The notes under the pieces: model-generated
Seen by the model: only the letters and a program-made list of their open reading frames with translations
Told to the model about the DNA's origin: nothing
Databases searched by the model: none
Assembly: GCA_021817875.1 (NCBI GenBank)
Contig: JAKAFQ010000172.1
Location: 1-7,985 of the forward strand
Origin: Pseudomonadota bacterium
GTDB lineage: Bacteria; Pseudomonadota; Gammaproteobacteria; Steroidobacterales; Steroidobacteraceae
Length of the DNA: 7,985 bases
Direction of reading: 5' to 3'
Shown: positions 6,488 to 7,985 of the stretch, one piece after another
Numbering within the stretch: the first letter of the stretch is position 1
Layout: every line of letters starts with the position of its first letter
Translations under genes and position numbers: made by a program

Positions 6488-7186
6488 CTGCGCCGGACCG
6501 CCTCGCCGTCAGGGCCGCCGCCAAGCGGGTTTTGCGCCTGCACCGCGATTTCTGGGAGATAGATTTCGGGGGGCGTCGAAAACTGACTGCTCGCCGTTCG
6601 CGAGAGCTCGGGTGAGGGTCATCGAATCAAGCATCGTTCGTTCCGCGCCGAACATCTTGTTGCTCCTCGGGTCCCGACACCGTACTGAGTCGCAGCCGAG
6701 ATCCGGCACGAGGCAGGGCTATCCCTCTTACTCTCTCACGCCGGCAGGCGGAAATGAGCTCGAGGTTACCGCCCAGATTTGTCTAAACGGTCGCACCACG
6801 ATTCTCGAGATCGACCGGCGAATGCTCGTTTGCAGCGACGCGCGCGCCGAGCCAGAAGGGCACGTGGTGACCCTCCCCGTAGGACAGTCCCCCAATTGGG
6901 CCGGACCGCCGCCCCGTCGGGACAGTTCTCTCATCGTGATTTCCGCGCGGCCGTCATCCTGTTTGACGCGCTGCATGCGCGCACCCCCGCGCCGGAGCTC
7001 GGTTGCAATGCGCGGTAGCTGCGCAGAATGGCGTCGCTTCAGGCCGAATAGTGGGATGCCTCCCCGGCAGGAGCGGCCCGGATGGCATCGACGCACGCGA
7101 GGTGCACCAGTCTGGCCGCATATCTTGCGGCCCCGGGACCCGGTGTTTCAGCGCGTGCGCCGACGCCAATCGCTGATTAGCCGCAT
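6488..7186. other. 700 bases without a convincing intact gene
   Basis: Several long frames cross this G/C-rich stretch on both strands, but none has a recognisable product or a good start signal. A plus-strand frame from an ATG at 6475 to 6615 would encode 46 residues (MRRVAAPDRLAVRAAAKRV at its start) and overlaps the next open frame by GTGA. The most gene-like piece is described separately at 6738-7018. I see no tRNA, no clear terminator and no mobile-element ends. Confidence 0.4.
6738..7018 (+). pseudogene. Possible remains of a small gene, frameshifted near its middle
   Basis: Two plus-strand frames look protein-like one after the other. The first, around 6755-6890, reads NELEVTAQICLNGRTTILE and later GHVVTLPVGQSPNW. 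After about 6900 that frame turns into arginine/serine/cysteine-rich nonsense, while another frame reads SHRDFRAAVILFDALHART and ends in TAG at 7018, with mostly G/C third positions. Joined, they would make a globular protein of roughly 90-100 residues. I do not recognise the family, and no start with a good ribosome site is evident, so this may be a decayed gene or a chance pattern in G/C-rich DNA. Confidence 0.25.
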
Positions 7187-7627
7187 TCAGCGAATCTTCC
7201 ACGCTCCCTCAAGCGGCACGGAAGCCCGTGCTGTCGGAAGCTCCCGCACCATTTCCTGGAAAGGCACCGCCTGGCGCGCTTCCGCACTTGGAATGACGGC
7301 TGCCACATCGCTTAACAGATCCTCGGCCGTAAGGCCTCCTGGTCTGCCCGGTCGACGCTTGCGGCGGGGTCGCCGTTTGGGCGAAGCATTTTCGGCTGAA
7401 TGTAGGCGGTGGCCGACGAGGCTGGCAAACTGCTCAATCGCGGGTCGCAAACCCTGGAGTTCGAAGGGCAACATATCGCCCTCGCCAACCATGTCCTCCT
7501 CCAGCATGAGCAGCACATACGCTGCCATAAAGGACATTATCGGTTCGTATCGCCTGGCAGCCCGGCGAATGCGCGCCTTATCGGTCGCGGAAAGCTCGCA
7601 AACAGTGCCGAATCGACGTGTGAACAT
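7187..7627 (-). CDS. Hypothetical basic protein, 146 aa
   Basis: I do not recognise the family. The N-terminal 75 residues look like an all-helical globular domain (DKARIRRAARRYEPIMSFMA, then LLMLEEDMVGEGD and LRPAIEQFASLVGHRL). A strongly basic stretch at residues 83-97, ending RRPGRPGG, resembles an AT-hook and suggests nucleic-acid binding. A second short helical region follows (LTAEDLLSDVAAVI, 99-112). There is no signal peptide or convincing membrane segment. The ATG has a very good Shine-Dalgarno, AGGAGA, 5 nt upstream, which makes this a likely real gene. That site lies in the 3' arm of a leader hairpin (7632-7666), so translation may be controlled by RNA folding. It points the same way as the tns operon but is separated from it by the DUF6471-like gene on the other strand, so it is not in the same transcript. 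Confidence 0.65.
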   Translation of the reverse strand: MFTRRFGTVCELSATDKARIRRAARRYEPIMSFMAAYVLLMLEEDMVGEGDMLPFELQGLRPAIEQFASLVGHRLHSAENASPKRRPRRKRRPGRPGGLTAEDLLSDVAAVIPSAEARQAVPFQEMVRELPTARASVPLEGAWKIR

Positions 7628-7631
7628 TGCG

Positions 7632-7666
7632 GTCTCCTGTGCTCGCCGACGGCGAGCTTCGGAGAC
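7632..7666 (-). promoter_or_regulatory. Leader hairpin that covers the ribosome binding site of the 146-aa gene
   Basis: In the mRNA, GTCTCC (7666-7661) can pair with GGAGAC (7637-7632), and inside it GCTCGCC (7657-7651) pairs with GGCGAGC (7647-7641) around a 3-nt loop. The two stems (6 and 7 bp, all perfect) are separated by a symmetric 3x3 internal loop, GAA/ACA. The outer 3' arm contains the GGAGA Shine-Dalgarno of the gene starting at 7627, so the folded RNA would block initiation. Thirteen perfect pairs in 35 nt are unlikely by chance, although G/C-rich DNA raises the odds. Confidence 0.5.
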
Positions 7667-7985
7667 GTATAGGCGCCAGTTTTCGCAGCTCGAACATCGT
7701 GCGCATCACCCCGCAGTCCAGTGGCTTTTATACCGCACAAGAATCTAGTCCATGGACCATCGCTATGCGCGCGCCGATAAATGCTCTAGTGCCAATAAAG
7801 AGGTAAAGCTGCCGTGCCAATTTATACCCCAATCGCACGGTATTCACTGGATAAGCCCCTATGATGAGACGTTGGCCTGCGGCGCTCGGCAAAAAGAGCC
7901 CGGGTCTGCTTGTCAAGATGAGCCCGGCGGGGTGACAGGATAGCGCGCATGATTTGGCGCGCACGATCGCCAAGGGGACGGGGGC
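7667..7985. other. Intergenic region, partly A/T-rich, with short repeated motifs
   Basis: No gene is supported here. The segment 7720-7850 is clearly richer in A/T than its surroundings and contains three related blocks on the plus strand: CGCCGATAAATG (7772), TGCCAATAAAGA (7790) and TGCCAATTTATA (7815). TATAAA on the minus strand at about 7729-7724 and a perfect TTGACA on the minus strand at 7916-7911 are possible pieces of promoters for the gene to the left, but neither has a good partner at 16-18 bp. Near the right edge GCGCGC occurs twice, 8 bases apart, without a T run. Confidence 0.35.

Noticed and set aside
6612..7748. Plus-strand open frame of 378 codons
   Set aside because: Its second half is antisense to the better supported 146-aa gene and is rich in arginine, serine and proline; no family pattern and no good start signal.
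7785..7822. TTGGCAC repeats on the minus strand as sigma-54 promoters
   Set aside because: The -24-like TGGCAC is present twice, but the expected TTGC(A/T) at -12 is missing in both.
7943..7962. GCGCGC repeated 8 bases apart as a terminator
   Set aside because: No T run on either side, and GCGCGC is common in G/C-rich DNA.
7728..7973. Minus-strand open frame of 81 codons at the right edge
   Set aside because: Begins with TTG without a ribosome site, crosses the A/T-rich intergenic patch, and has no recognisable content.
1..7985. CRISPR array, cas genes, tRNA or rRNA
   Set aside because: No regularly spaced repeats, no Cas motifs in any frame, and no cloverleaf or rRNA-like stretch seen.

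Overview
The window carries the core transposition genes of a Tn7-like transposon, all on the minus strand, in the order tnsA - tnsB - tnsC - tniQ (transcription runs from about 5869 down to the left edge). The genes are packed like an operon: tnsA and tnsB overlap by 4 nt (ATGA), tnsB and tnsC are 2 nt apart, and the last tnsC frame shares 1 nt with tniQ (TGATG). A further minus-strand reading frame starts just after tniQ behind a good Shine-Dalgarno (GGAGG) and runs off the left edge. The host looks like a high-GC Gram-negative bacterium. A proteobacterium is likely from the gene families (DUF6471-like protein, Tn7-type TnsA) and the G/C-rich third positions, but nothing here fixes the genus.

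Together TnsA (5'-strand nuclease), TnsB (DDE transposase), TnsC (AAA+ regulator) and TniQ (TnsD-family target selector) should form a heteromeric cut-and-paste machine. No cas genes, CRISPR array, tnsE or attTn7/glmS target are visible, so the target choice of this element is unknown. The most unusual point is in tnsC. The zero frame stops after 370 codons, but the missing C-terminal 188 residues follow at once in the -1 frame, and the switch is at G AAA AAG with a 7-bp hairpin directly after it. The joined product (about 527 aa) matches the usual TnsC size. This is either programmed -1 frameshifting or a one-base loss in an A run (real mutation or sequencing error).

Right of tnsA, a roughly 210-bp divergent intergenic region with an 18-bp imperfect palindrome separates it from a plus-strand DUF6471-like helix-turn-helix protein (6080-6487). 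The stretch 6488-7186 has no convincing intact gene; it may hold the remains of a small plus-strand gene ending at 7018. A minus-strand gene of unknown function (7187-7627) follows. Its leader can fold into a two-part hairpin that buries its Shine-Dalgarno sequence. The last 360 bases are intergenic, partly A/T-rich, with short repeated motifs that might be protein-binding sites. Neither transposon end could be placed with certainty.
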